Positions 18,609 to 26,928 of a stretch of 64,000 bases of DNA are shown piece by piece. The DNA lies in the NCBI GenBank assembly GCA_964563135.1, contig CAZLWV010000001.1, forward strand, positions 62,001 through 126,000, written 5' to 3'. Numbering within the stretch: position 1 is the first letter of the stretch; every line of letters begins with the position of its first letter. A model generated the notes under the pieces. That model did not search any database, was not told the origin of the DNA, and was given only the letters and a program-made list of their open reading frames with translations. The DNA is from JAAYAY01 sp964563135 (GTDB taxonomy: Bacteria > Planctomycetota > Planctomycetia > Pirellulales > Thermoguttaceae). The position numbers and the translations under genes are program-made.

Positions 18609-19017
18609 ACGGAATATGGATCCGCAATTGGCGGTGGAACTCGAGCAGGATGCCGGGACGAGTCTCAACATGATCGTATCGCTTTCGGGTCACAGGTGTG
18701 GCGTCGATGTCAACATTCAGGACCACCGATTGGCAGGCGATCGCCGGCCGACCTGGCATACCGGCCAAGCTCCTCCCTCCAACGCGGCAGCAGTTGCCCT
18801 GGGAGAAAAACGGCTCACTCTCATTCAACCCTGTCCGAGGATATTGTAATTGGTGTCGCGAGGGCTTCAAATAGACGATCGGCCTCCGATTTCGGCACTC
18901 GTCGGCGTCTGATGGCCCCCGCATCGTCGACGCCGCTTTACCACCCATTGGCTGTAGACCGGCGAGGCCAGGAGTCCTGGCAAACATAGGCAGCAGGCAG
19001 CGGTGAGAAGAAGCCCC
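18609..19017. other. Intergenic region between divergent glycosidase and receiver genes
   Basis: Nothing gene-like is seen, and no hairpin or promoter stands out. It should contain the divergent promoters. GAGAAG at 19005-19010 is the likely ribosome site of the receiver gene. Confidence 0.3.
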
Positions 19018-19401
19018 ATGGTCCCCACGGAAGTGTGTATCCTTCTCATCGAAGATGATCCTGATGACGCGGCGCTATTCGAGACCTTGCTGAAGGAGAC
19101 GGGGCGTCCGGCGACGGTGGTGCGAGAAGGTCTGCTCGCATTGGCGCTTCGGCGCCTGCGGGATCGGGAGTTCGATCTGGTCTTTCTTGATTTGAGCCTG
19201 CCGGACAGTTGGGGTATAAATACTCTGCGACGTCTTCACCGAGCTTTTCCGGACACCCCCGTCGTGTTGATGACCGGTGCCACAATCGACAGCGAACTGG
19301 CCACGACCGCCGCCCGTGAGGGCGCGACGGCATGTCTTATGAAACACGAGTTGACAGCAGACTCTCTGGCGGGGATTCTGGCCGACCTTGCGAACCGGTA
19401 A
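19018..19401 (+). CDS. Single-domain response regulator receiver
   Basis: 127 aa from the ATG at 19018 (a GTG at 19003 is also in frame). It is a complete CheY-like receiver: the acidic patch in LIEDDPDDAALF, phosphoacceptor Asp in LVFLDLSLPD, Thr in VVLMTGA and Lys in CLMKHE. There is no output domain. It probably relays phosphate to or from the receiver-ATPase encoded 374 bases downstream; no kinase gene is adjacent. Confidence 0.88.
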   Translation: MVPTEVCILLIEDDPDDAALFETLLKETGRPATVVREGLLALALRRLRDREFDLVFLDLSLPDSWGINTLRRLHRAFPDTPVVLMTGATIDSELATTAAREGATACLMKHELTADSLAGILADLANR

Positions 19402-19775
19402 CCGACCTGGAATCGCTGTGAGCCCAGCGCCACCGTTCCGGTCGTTCTTGTGGCATCGGGGCTCGACGAGCTATCCCATCCGGTCTGGATGACATGCCGC
19501 GGCGCCAATACCCGTCACGAGATTCGCCGTGACAGGCAACGTTGCCGGGAAGACACGAAAACAGGGCCTCACCCACACCATAAGTGGGGTATGGCCCCGC
19601 TCACATGGATTCGGTAAACTTCGGACGGCAAAACGGTTGTCCGGGAGCGGAGAGGCACTGACGAGCCGTGGGGGACGTCTTCCACGGTCAGTGGTTGAGA
19701 CCGCCAGCGGTCTTGCGATCGGTCGGGCCTCCTTTTCCGGCCGCGCGGGCTGGCCATGGCATGGGAGGATCAACA
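19402..19775. other. Intergenic region upstream of the receiver-ATPase gene
   Basis: No supported gene is seen in these 374 bases. GGGAGGATC at 19763-19771 is the ribosome site for the ATG at 19776. Confidence 0.3.
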
Positions 19776-20699
19776 ATGACATCGATTCTCGTGGTAGACG
19801 ATTCGGCGGTGGATCGCCGACTTGTGGGGGAGCTTCTGGAACGCAGGTTCGAGTGCCACGTGGATTATGCGGTCAACGGGCTGGAGGCCCTGGCGCGCAT
19901 GAAAGACATCTCCCCTAACCTTGTCGTTACGGATCTGACCATGCCGGAGATGAACGGCCTCGAACTTGTCACCGAGGTGCGCAGGCACTTCCCGGCAATC
20001 CCGGTCATCCTCATGACCGCCTACGGGAGCGAATCGCTTTCCATCGAGGCATTGGAAAAAGGGGCTGCCAGCTATGTGCCAAAATCGCGTCTGGCCGACA
20101 AGCTCCCGGACACAGCGAAGGAAGTCCTCACCTTGGCGAAGGCAGACCGCTGCCACGCCAAGTTGATCACTTGCCTCGACGAGGTGCATTTCACCTTCAC
20201 CCTCGACAACGACCCGGCTCTGGTCGATCCCTTGGTCGACCTGGTGCAGCAGATGGTCAGCGGGATGGGGCTGGTGGATTTCACCGGACGGCTCCAGGTG
20301 GGCGTTGCGGTCAAGGAAGCGGTCCTCAACGCCATTTTCCACGGGAACCTGGAGATCACCAAAGAGCAGGTACAGGAAGTCGAGCACGAGCTGATCCAGG
20401 AGGGGGATTTGAGCCTGGTCGAGCGGCGAGCTGCCGAAACGCCGTACCTCCATCGGCGAGTCTACGTGGAGATCCAGATTACGCCCAAAGAGGCCCGGTT
20501 CCTGATCCGCGACGATGGCAACGGGTTTGATCTCAGCGCAGTTCCCGACTTGAACGAGCCGGGAGCTCTCGAGCCGGTCGGACGCCGAGGCCTGGCCTTG
20601 ATCCAGACCTTCATGGACGAGGTGCTGTACAATGAGAAGGGAAACGAGGTTCGCCTCGTGAAACGGGCCGTCCCGAGCAAGATCGGCCCGTCGGCGTAA
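19776..20699 (+). CDS. Receiver fused to RsbW-like serine kinase/ATPase domain
   Basis: 307 aa from the ATG at 19776, chosen for its GGGAGGA site and because homology starts at MTSILVVDDSAVD. Residues 1-120 form an intact receiver (Asp in NLVVTDLTMPEMNG, Thr in ILMTAYG, Lys in SYVPKSR). Residues about 140-300 form a GHKL ATPase of the RsbW/SpoIIAB type: N box VAVKEAVLNAIFHGNLE, G1 box RDDGNGFDL and G2 GRRGLALIQTF. RsbW proteins bind or phosphorylate anti-anti-sigma factors. A phosphorylation-gated partner switch is a reasonable inference, but no STAS or sigma gene is adjacent. Confidence 0.85.
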   Translation: MTSILVVDDSAVDRRLVGELLERRFECHVDYAVNGLEALARMKDISPNLVVTDLTMPEMNGLELVTEVRRHFPAIPVILMTAYGSESLSIEALEKGAASYVPKSRLADKLPDTAKEVLTLAKADRCHAKLITCLDEVHFTFTLDNDPALVDPLVDLVQQMVSGMGLVDFTGRLQVGVAVKEAVLNAIFHGNLEITKEQVQEVEHELIQEGDLSLVERRAAETPYLHRRVYVEIQITPKEARFLIRDDGNGFDLSAVPDLNEPGALEPVGRRGLALIQTFMDEVLYNEKGNEVRLVKRAVPSKIGPSA

Positions 20700-20782
20700 G
20701 TGGGCTCGCGACCGGTCAGGTTTGTCGGTAGCGGCCGTGCCGGCGCCGGCCTTTCCGCCCGCCCTACTGAAGGAGGGACTGC

Positions 20783-21862
20783 TCAGCGTCGGACGCGGGC
20801 GTTGCCTTCCCAGATGCTCCAGATCTGCTCTTCGTCGGCCGGCTGTGCATAATCGGTGAGGAATGTTGTGGCCAGCGCCCCGCTCGCCCAGCCGAACTGG
20901 ACCCATTTCTCGGGTTCCCAACCCCGCAGAATGGCGTAGAGCATGCCGCCCACGAAACCGTCGCCGCCGCCAATGCGGTCGAGCACGGGGGTCTCCCTCG
21001 GCTGGACGATGTGCCAGTTCTTCCCCTCGGCCAAGATGGCGCCCCAGAGATGGCTATTGGAATGGACAACCTGCCGCAAGGTGGTGGCGAAGACCCTGGC
21101 ATTCGGGAAGGCCGCCTGGGCGCGATGGATCATGACCTTGAAGCTCTCGATCTTGGCCTCCAGGTCCTTGCCGCCGGCCTCGGGCCCTTCGATGCCCAGG
21201 CAGAGCTGGAAGTCTTCTTCGTTGCCGACAAGGATGTCAGCCACGCCGGCGATTTCCAGAAAGATCCGGCGGAGCTCCGACTCGCGGTTCTTCCAGAAGG
21301 AGGCTCGATGATTGAGATCGAACGAGACTCGCGTGCCGTGCTTCTTGGCGGCCCGGGCGAGTTCCAGGCAGAAGGTCCCCGTCTCTGGCGATAGGGCCCC
21401 GATCAGGCCCGACAGATGGACAATCTGCACCCCCTGGCGACCGAAAATTTGCTCCAGGTCGAAATCGGCCACATTTAGCGTCCGGCCGACTTCACCAGCC
21501 CGGTCGTTTTGCACGCGCGGGCCGCGGCTCCCCTGGCCGCTGTCGGCGATGTTGAACTGATGCCGGTAGCCCCAGGGCCCCCCTTGCTCAACCTCCTTAC
21601 CCTCGTAAACCATGTGCCGGCTCGCCAGGTTGTCCCGGATGAAGCGGGCGATGGGGCTCCCTTTCACGAAGGTCGTGAGAACCTTGACCGGAAGCCCGAG
21701 ATAGGACGAGATGCTCGCAACGTTCGTTTCGGCGCTTGTGGCCTGCATGAAGAACGTGTCGCTGCTGTGCACGGGCTGACCGCCGACGGGCGTCAACCGC
21801 ACCCCCATGCTCGTCGGAATCAAGAGGGAATAGGTGAAATCTTTGCGAAGGTCGATACCCAT
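20783..21862 (-). CDS. PfkB-family sugar kinase (KDG kinase-like)
   Basis: 359 aa from the ATG at 21862, preceded by GAGGAGA. The ribokinase fold is shown by the substrate region near the N-terminus, NHRASFWKN in the middle and the signature DRIGGGDGFVGGMLYAIL carrying the catalytic Asp. Overall it resembles 2-keto-3-deoxygluconate kinases, which feed uronate breakdown. A tagaturonate reductase lies elsewhere in the window (48932). The gene is convergent with the receiver-ATPase gene. Substrate confidence is low, fold confidence high. Confidence 0.85.
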   Translation of the reverse strand: MGIDLRKDFTYSLLIPTSMGVRLTPVGGQPVHSSDTFFMQATSAETNVASISSYLGLPVKVLTTFVKGSPIARFIRDNLASRHMVYEGKEVEQGGPWGYRHQFNIADSGQGSRGPRVQNDRAGEVGRTLNVADFDLEQIFGRQGVQIVHLSGLIGALSPETGTFCLELARAAKKHGTRVSFDLNHRASFWKNRESELRRIFLEIAGVADILVGNEEDFQLCLGIEGPEAGGKDLEAKIESFKVMIHRAQAAFPNARVFATTLRQVVHSNSHLWGAILAEGKNWHIVQPRETPVLDRIGGGDGFVGGMLYAILRGWEPEKWVQFGWASGALATTFLTDYAQPADEEQIWSIWEGNARVRR

Positions 21863-22165
21863 GCATATCTCCTCGATCTCTTGTCGCAATCCAGCAGCAG
21901 GCACCTTGGCGTCGTGCTGCCGCGTGCAAAGGGGAAATGGCCGCGCAAACGATCATGCCGAGCCGTTCTCCGGCCAATTCCCTGCAAGTCGGCCGACGCA
22001 CCAGAAGCGGTCACGAACTGCCTATTAGAATCGACAAGTCAATCTGGAACAAGAGACGGAGAGCCGATCCCAAACCGCCAGAGAGGCGTTCCGCGGGCGG
22101 AGATTGTCCATTCTGGGAATCACGCAACCCGATTCAGCGTGCAGGGCTCAACGGAACGGGGCCGC
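21863..22165. other. Intergenic region holding repeat family A copy 1
   Basis: This 303-base gap lies between two minus-strand genes. It carries the dispersed 39-nt repeat at 22099-22137 and otherwise nothing I can identify. It should contain the promoter of the PfkB kinase gene. Confidence 0.4.
22075..22137 (+). repeat. Dispersed repeat family A, copy 1 (39-nt core plus GC-rich lead)
   Basis: The core at 22099-22137 matches the reverse complement of 35082-35120 at 37 of 39 positions; the shared central part reads CATTCTGGGAATCACGCAAC. A GC-rich stretch with a short inverted repeat (CCGCC 22075-22079, GGCGG 22096-22100) precedes it, as a stronger hairpin does in copy 2. Both copies lie between genes, close to gene ends. 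Confidence 0.85.
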
Positions 22166-23332
22166 CTATCCACGGCGGCGCCAACCGTCGTCGGGCTCCG
22201 TTTTGGCGGGCTCCGTTTCGGTGGGCGGCACGGGCTGGCTGGCCGCCGGGGCAAGTTCGGTGGATGCGGGGGAAGCGGGTAGCGCGGACGGCGAGCTTTC
22301 GACCACCTCGCCGGTCACATTCACCCGCAGGGTCCGCCCGCCGCCGACATCGGTCTGAATCTGAACCTCGCCCTCGATCTTCCCCGGCTCGGTCCCAGCT
22401 TTGAATTTGACCGGCAGAACATGGATCCGCGACGGAACGTTCAGTTTCGCGGACGGTGCCAGTGAAAAACGCTCATCCGGCCCGACGACCCCCAGGATCT
22501 GCAGGTCTTCCTGTCCCTGAACGACGATTCTCGCTGTGGCTTCGCGACCGGGCTGCACACGTCCGAAAGTCAGCGGCGACGGACGCACGGAAACGGCCGG
22601 GGTCACCACGCCTTCCAGAAGCACCAGCACCCGCTGGGCATTCGGGTTCTGGTCGTTCGTCAGAAGAGCCACGTGCCGCCGCATGTAGCCTGCCGGCGCA
22701 GTCGATTTCAACGTGAATGCCAGTTGGTAGGTAGCCTGGCCGCCCGTGTTGGAGACCGGCTTGATGGCGACGGCCACATTTTCGTCGTCGTTTTCGCAGC
22801 CGGTGATCTTCCAGTCGGGGCTTCCCGCATGCCGCAGATCGATCACCCGGGTGATCTCCTGACCCTCGACCACGTCGCCGAAACGGACGCTCCCCGGTTC
22901 GAGCACGACGTCGGTCCGAATGTAGGAACGTACATGGAGTTGGACCTCGGCGGGAAACGGCTTGTCAAAAACGACGCGGATCGTGGCGTCCTTCGATCCG
23001 GTGAATTGCCGCGTGTTGAGCGTGGCGATCAGCTGCGACTTCTCGTGGGTTTTGAGCGAAGGCTCGGTCACCTTGACCGACGTGCACTGGCAGCTCGAAG
23101 AGATACTCTGAATGTGAGCATCCTCAACGTAGATGTTCTCGATGGTGAAACGATGCTCTGCCTCCGAGCCGCGAGGAACCATGCCGAAGTCATGCGTGGT
23201 ATGGTCGAACATCGCCTTGGCCCAATCCGCGGCCATCGCCTCGCATGTCATGCTCACTGAGAAGGTCAGCAACAGCAGGGCTGCCGAAGATGCTCTCAGC
23301 ACTTCGCGTTGAATCCGTTCTTTGCGGAACAC
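22166..23332 (-). CDS. DUF1573 protein, exported
   Basis: 388 aa. A signal peptide (LLLLTFSVSMTCEAMAA) is followed by a DUF1573/ASH-like beta-sandwich starting HDFGMVPRGSEAEHRFTIEN, with the family-typical SSSCQCTSVKV cysteine motif. A second sandwich (PLTFGRVQPGREATARIVV) and a low-complexity Ser/Pro/Glu tail from about residue 345 follow. Ig-like modules of this kind act in the cell envelope, usually in protein binding; no enzyme activity is expected. The gene appears monocistronic. Confidence 0.82.
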   Translation of the reverse strand: MFRKERIQREVLRASSAALLLLTFSVSMTCEAMAADWAKAMFDHTTHDFGMVPRGSEAEHRFTIENIYVEDAHIQSISSSCQCTSVKVTEPSLKTHEKSQLIATLNTRQFTGSKDATIRVVFDKPFPAEVQLHVRSYIRTDVVLEPGSVRFGDVVEGQEITRVIDLRHAGSPDWKITGCENDDENVAVAIKPVSNTGGQATYQLAFTLKSTAPAGYMRRHVALLTNDQNPNAQRVLVLLEGVVTPAVSVRPSPLTFGRVQPGREATARIVVQGQEDLQILGVVGPDERFSLAPSAKLNVPSRIHVLPVKFKAGTEPGKIEGEVQIQTDVGGGRTLRVNVTGEVVESSPSALPASPASTELAPAASQPVPPTETEPAKTEPDDGWRRRG

Positions 23333-23735
23333 TTCTCCGTCTCTCCCGGGTTATCAATCGGTCCTGTCGAGGATGTATCGGCAGTGAGCACGGAACATCT
23401 TCTACCCACAGGACGCCAGGTTTTCCCGGCAACGCCAGGAGAAACCATGTGCCTTACCGCCTCAATATCCGCCAAAACGCGTAGCTTACCCGACTTGGGG
23501 CGATGAGGCAACGGATATTCCTTTCCGCCTTACCCGCCGATAGGGGTAGCCAGACCTGCCCCCGGGCAAACGGCCCTGTTGGAGTGGAGACGATGGACTC
23601 CCTTCGTGACTTCCCGACGGATGGGCCCCAGGCCTCCCACCAGGAATTTGACCGCCGATCGGGCGTTTGCCATACTGTGGATCGCCAATCCAGATCCCAG
23701 GATGATCACTACCGCAGAGAACTTGGAGTTTTGCC
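23333..23735. other. Intergenic region between divergent DUF1573 and isomerase genes
   Basis: No gene is seen in these 403 bases. The right end contains the promoter candidate annotated separately, and TTGGAG just before the ATG at 23736. Confidence 0.35.
23648..23676 (+). promoter_or_regulatory. Sigma70-like promoter candidate
   Basis: TTGACC at 23648-23653 and CATACT at 23671-23676 are separated by 17 bases, matching the consensus at 5/6 and 4/6 positions. It lies about 60 bases ahead of the TIM-barrel gene at 23736, a sensible leader length. Confidence 0.4.
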
Positions 23736-24701
23736 ATGCTCGACGTGCTCAACCGCCGCCATTTCCTTGCCACCGCCGCCGTCGCCGCCGGGACGCTGGC
23801 CGCCGGAAGTACCCAGGCAGCCCCGTTCAAGACCCGGTTGAAGAAAGCCCTCATCGGAGCACCGGACGAGAAAACCCTCACCGCCTGGAAGGCGGCCGGT
23901 TTCGACGGGATCGAGGTCTCGCAGCAATGGGACGTCCCGCTCGAGCAGGCGGCCTCCGCGCGGAAGCTCGCCGAGTCACTTTCGATGGAGATCCATTCGC
24001 TCCTGTTCGGATGGGCCAATTTCAACGATCCCCAGGTGGCTGCCAACGAGGTCTCGCAGTTGAAGCAGGCCCTCGCCACAACGGAAGCCTACGGCGCCAG
24101 CGCCCTACTGCTTGTGCCCTGCCGCCTGAATGCCAAGGTGGCTATTCCTCAGCCCTGGGAGTTCGACATCGAGTTCGACGAAAAGACGTCCCGTGTCAGC
24201 CGGGTCGTTGCGGGAGATAATGCCCCCTATGCCGACTACATTGCCGAACAGAATCGCGCCACCGATGCCTCGCGCAAGGCTGTGGAAGAGCTCATCCCGG
24301 TAGCCGAGAAGACGGGCGTGATCATTGCCCTGGAAAACGTCTGGAACAACTTCTGGGTGAAGCCGAAACTGGCGGCCAACTTCGTGGCGTCGTTTGGCAG
24401 CCCCTGGGTGAAGGCCTATTACGACATTGGCAATCACGTGAAGTACGCCAGGCCCCAGGAGTGGCTCGAGGCCCTGGGAAACCTGATTGTGAAGATCCAC
24501 GTCAAGGACTTCGTGGTCGACAAGTCCAGTCCCAGCGGCGGCAAGTTCGTGGACATGCGCGAGGGAGACGTGGATTGGCCCGCCGTGCGCAAGTGCATCG
24601 AGAGCATCGGCTACAACGGTTACATGACCATCGAGGGGAGCGGTGGTCTTTCGCTCGAGGAGCAAAACAAGCGGCTCGACGCCATTATCGCCGGCCAGTA
24701 G
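23736..24701 (+). CDS. Sugar phosphate isomerase/epimerase-like TIM barrel, Tat-exported
   Basis: 321 aa with a twin-arginine leader (NRRHFLATAAVAAGTLAAGS). The rest is a xylose-isomerase-like TIM barrel: FDGIEVSQQWDVP, the metal ligands likely Glu in IALENVWNN, Asp in YYDIGNHV, His in KIHVKDF and Glu in MTIEGSGG. Members interconvert keto sugars or epimerise them using a divalent metal. A Gfo/Idh/MocA oxidoreductase follows in the same direction, a pairing common in planctomycete sugar loci. The exact substrate is unknown. Confidence 0.85.
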   Translation: MLDVLNRRHFLATAAVAAGTLAAGSTQAAPFKTRLKKALIGAPDEKTLTAWKAAGFDGIEVSQQWDVPLEQAASARKLAESLSMEIHSLLFGWANFNDPQVAANEVSQLKQALATTEAYGASALLLVPCRLNAKVAIPQPWEFDIEFDEKTSRVSRVVAGDNAPYADYIAEQNRATDASRKAVEELIPVAEKTGVIIALENVWNNFWVKPKLAANFVASFGSPWVKAYYDIGNHVKYARPQEWLEALGNLIVKIHVKDFVVDKSSPSGGKFVDMREGDVDWPAVRKCIESIGYNGYMTIEGSGGLSLEEQNKRLDAIIAGQ

Positions 24702-24875
24702 CAATCGTTGACATCCATGCGGCCAGCCCGTCCGTCTGGGATTCCGCACCCCTGCGGCGGAGATCCCGCTCGCCGGCAGCCGCTTTCCGCTCCTGGAAAG
24801 ACACTCCGAGGGGCGAAGTCCATGATTCTGGGCTGGAACCTGGTTCCCGACACACCTTTCAGAGGATACCTGTCT

Positions 24876-25913
24876 ATGATTCGCTCAAGTCTTGTGTGCA
24901 CCGTGGTTGCTCTGTTTCTGATCTCCCCCGTCGGCTCCCGGTCGGCCGAGCCACCCAAGGTCCGGGAAGGTGCGCTCCGTGCGGGGATCATCGGCCTGAC
25001 AACCTCGCACGTGGTAGCGTTCACCAAAGTGCTCAACGATCCCAACTCCCAAGGCGTGCTGGCCAGCGTTGTCGTCACCGCCGGTGTGCCGGCCCCCACG
25101 ATGGACAACCCCAGCAGCTACGAGCGTGTGGAAGGATACACGAAGGACCTCCGTGACCGGGGGGTCAAGATCTACCAGACCATCGAGGAGATGCTTCCGA
25201 ACGTCGATGTCGTTCTTCTGGAGAGCGTCGATGGGCGGCCGCACCTGGAACAGGCCAAGCCGGTCATCGCCGCCGGCAAGCCGCTGTTCATCGACAAACC
25301 GATGGCCGGCTCCCTGGCCGATGTGATCGAGATTTTCCGGCTCGCCGAGGAGGCCAAGGTGCCGTGCTTCTCCAGCTCTTCGCTGCGGTATGCTTCCGGA
25401 TTCCAGAAGATGCGGAACGATTCGCCGATCGGCGAGATCCGCGGCTGCGATGCCTACAGCCCGTGCAGCCTGGAAGAGCACCATCCGGATCTCTTCTGGT
25501 ACGGCGTTCACGGTTGCGAGGTCCTGTTCACGATCATGGGTCAGGGTTGCCAGAGCGTTTCGTGCACGGCAACCGAGGGGACCCATTTCGTGGTCGGGAC
25601 CTGGAAGGGTGGGCGGATCGGCACCTTCCGCGGCATCCGCGAAGGGAAGCCCGGTTACGGCGCCACGGTTTTCGGCACCAGTGGGATCCAGCCCGGCGGC
25701 GACTACGAGGGTTACACGCCGCTGCTGGAGGAGATCTGCAAGTTCTTCAAGACAGGAGTGGCACCGATCGCCAAGGAAGAGACGATCGAACTGTTTGCCT
25801 TCATGGAAGCGGCCGACGAAAGCAAGCGTCAGGGCGGCAAGCCCGTGTCGATCGCCGAGATGATCGCGAAAGCCACGAAGGCCAACGCCGAACGTGGGAA
25901 CCAGGCCAAGTGA
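24876..25913 (+). CDS. Gfo/Idh/MocA-family oxidoreductase with Sec-type signal peptide
   Basis: 345 aa from the ATG at 24876 (AGAGGA upstream); in-frame codons back to 24708 are open but precede the signal peptide MIRSSLVCTVVALFLISPVGSRSA. It has the Rossmann start RAGIIGLTTSHVVAFTKVL, a DKP version of the EKP motif in LFIDKPMAGSLAD, and WYGVHGCEVLFTIMGQG in the substrate domain. Unlike the other three complete paralogues here it has no twin-arginine motif. It is likely cotranscribed with the isomerase-like gene 174 bases upstream. Confidence 0.82.
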   Translation: MIRSSLVCTVVALFLISPVGSRSAEPPKVREGALRAGIIGLTTSHVVAFTKVLNDPNSQGVLASVVVTAGVPAPTMDNPSSYERVEGYTKDLRDRGVKIYQTIEEMLPNVDVVLLESVDGRPHLEQAKPVIAAGKPLFIDKPMAGSLADVIEIFRLAEEAKVPCFSSSSLRYASGFQKMRNDSPIGEIRGCDAYSPCSLEEHHPDLFWYGVHGCEVLFTIMGQGCQSVSCTATEGTHFVVGTWKGGRIGTFRGIREGKPGYGATVFGTSGIQPGGDYEGYTPLLEEICKFFKTGVAPIAKEETIELFAFMEAADESKRQGGKPVSIAEMIAKATKANAERGNQAK

Positions 25914-26466
25914 ATGCCGACGGCTCCGGCGGTTGAGCATTCGCGGGCTGTCTGGTGCAATCTGGTCGAAGCAGAGCGCCGGCTTTTTGGGCATTCCAGA
26001 GCCGGGCTTTGCCTGCCCAGCGGGGGAACGGCGGGCACTTCTGGAGTTCGGACCTGTTCAACCGCCGGCCGACGAAGACTTGCGATGCCCCAGCGGCCTT
26101 GGCATACTACTGATGTCTGTATGGGAAATGCTCATGGCCGCCCAAACGGGAGACCACAGGAGGCTGTGCTTCCGCCCGTCGCCCGGGTGCTTGATTGTGC
26201 AGGCGTCAAGAATGGGCCCCATGGGCGATGAAGCCGGTGGATGGGAACTTTTCTAACCAGTGGGGGGGGACGCAATTCTGGCTCAACCGAAGTCGCGGTG
26301 GAGACCGACAATCCGGCGGTTCGGCCGGCGGACAGGGGAAGATCGCATCTACCGACCGGCGGATGTGCCGTGGGCAACCGGAAAACGACACATTGTCTGC
26401 GGGCACTTGTGAGGCCGTCTGTCCGCCTCCCTTGAAACACGACATCTCGTCAATCAGTCTGGATCC
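25914..26466. other. Intergenic region upstream of the ubiquitin-like operon
   Basis: No coding frame here resembles a protein family. It contains copy 1 of repeat family B (26102-26158) and must hold the promoter of the Ubl operon, which I could not locate. The Ubl gene has only a weak GGA ribosome site. Confidence 0.35.
26102..26158 (+). repeat. Dispersed repeat family B, copy 1
   Basis: About 56 bases match 37529-37584 in the same orientation at roughly 80% identity by eye, including the exact blocks TGATGTCTG and AACGGGAGACC. Both copies are intergenic, one before the Ubl operon and one upstream of the ApbE gene start. Both could be decayed mobile DNA or a shared regulatory element. Confidence 0.6.
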
Positions 26467-26907
26467 ATGAGCAACATCACCATCGAAGTCTGGGACGCCA
26501 CGGGGAACAAGAAACAACTGGTGGAACTGCCGGCCGACGCCATGGTCGACCGGGTAATCGCCGTGCTGGTCGAGAAACTCAACATGCCCCAGTTCAGCCC
26601 CGACGGCCAGTTGATGAGCTACAAGTTTCAGCATCGTGCCAGCGGGCGGCAATTGCTCGACGAAGAGACCCTGGCCGGAGCCGGAGTTCGCGATGGCGAC
26701 GTCGTTCGCCTCCTCCCCGAGATCACAGCCGGCACCCACGCAGTGTGGAAGGGCTTGAGAATCGGCGGGATTGGCGCGGCCGATCTGTCGCCTGCTCCCT
26801 TGGGAGCGGGCTGGCAACGTGCCGTGGGAAATGCCGTCCGAGCCTGCACGAACAGGATGCGATCGATCCCAATCCGCGCCCTGGTGCGTTTTGTTTATCC
26901 GCGTTGA
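26467..26907 (+). CDS. Ubiquitin-like protein (YukD/EsaB-like beta-grasp)
   Basis: 146 aa. Residues 3-86 form a beta-grasp domain: ITIEVWDATGNKKQLVELPA, a helix with VIAVLVEKLNM, the YukD-like SYKFQHRASGRQLLDEETLA, and closing GDVVRLLPEITAG. Related Ubls in bacterial conjugation operons usually end at about the TAG/G position. Here a 57-residue tail without a recognised domain follows Gly89. The tail could be removed by the JAB protease two genes downstream, exposing Gly89 for activation by the E1 encoded 21 bases downstream; that is inference. No type VII secretion genes are present. It is the first gene of the operon. Confidence 0.78.
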   Translation: MSNITIEVWDATGNKKQLVELPADAMVDRVIAVLVEKLNMPQFSPDGQLMSYKFQHRASGRQLLDEETLAGAGVRDGDVVRLLPEITAGTHAVWKGLRIGGIGAADLSPAPLGAGWQRAVGNAVRACTNRMRSIPIRALVRFVYPR

Positions 26908-26928
26908 TCTGATGGGTGGGGAACCGGT

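Noticed and set aside
26467..26907. Type VII secretion component (EsaB/YukD)
   Set aside because: The fold is shared, but no EssC ATPase, WXG100 protein or other secretion gene is present; E1, E2 and JAB neighbours indicate conjugation.
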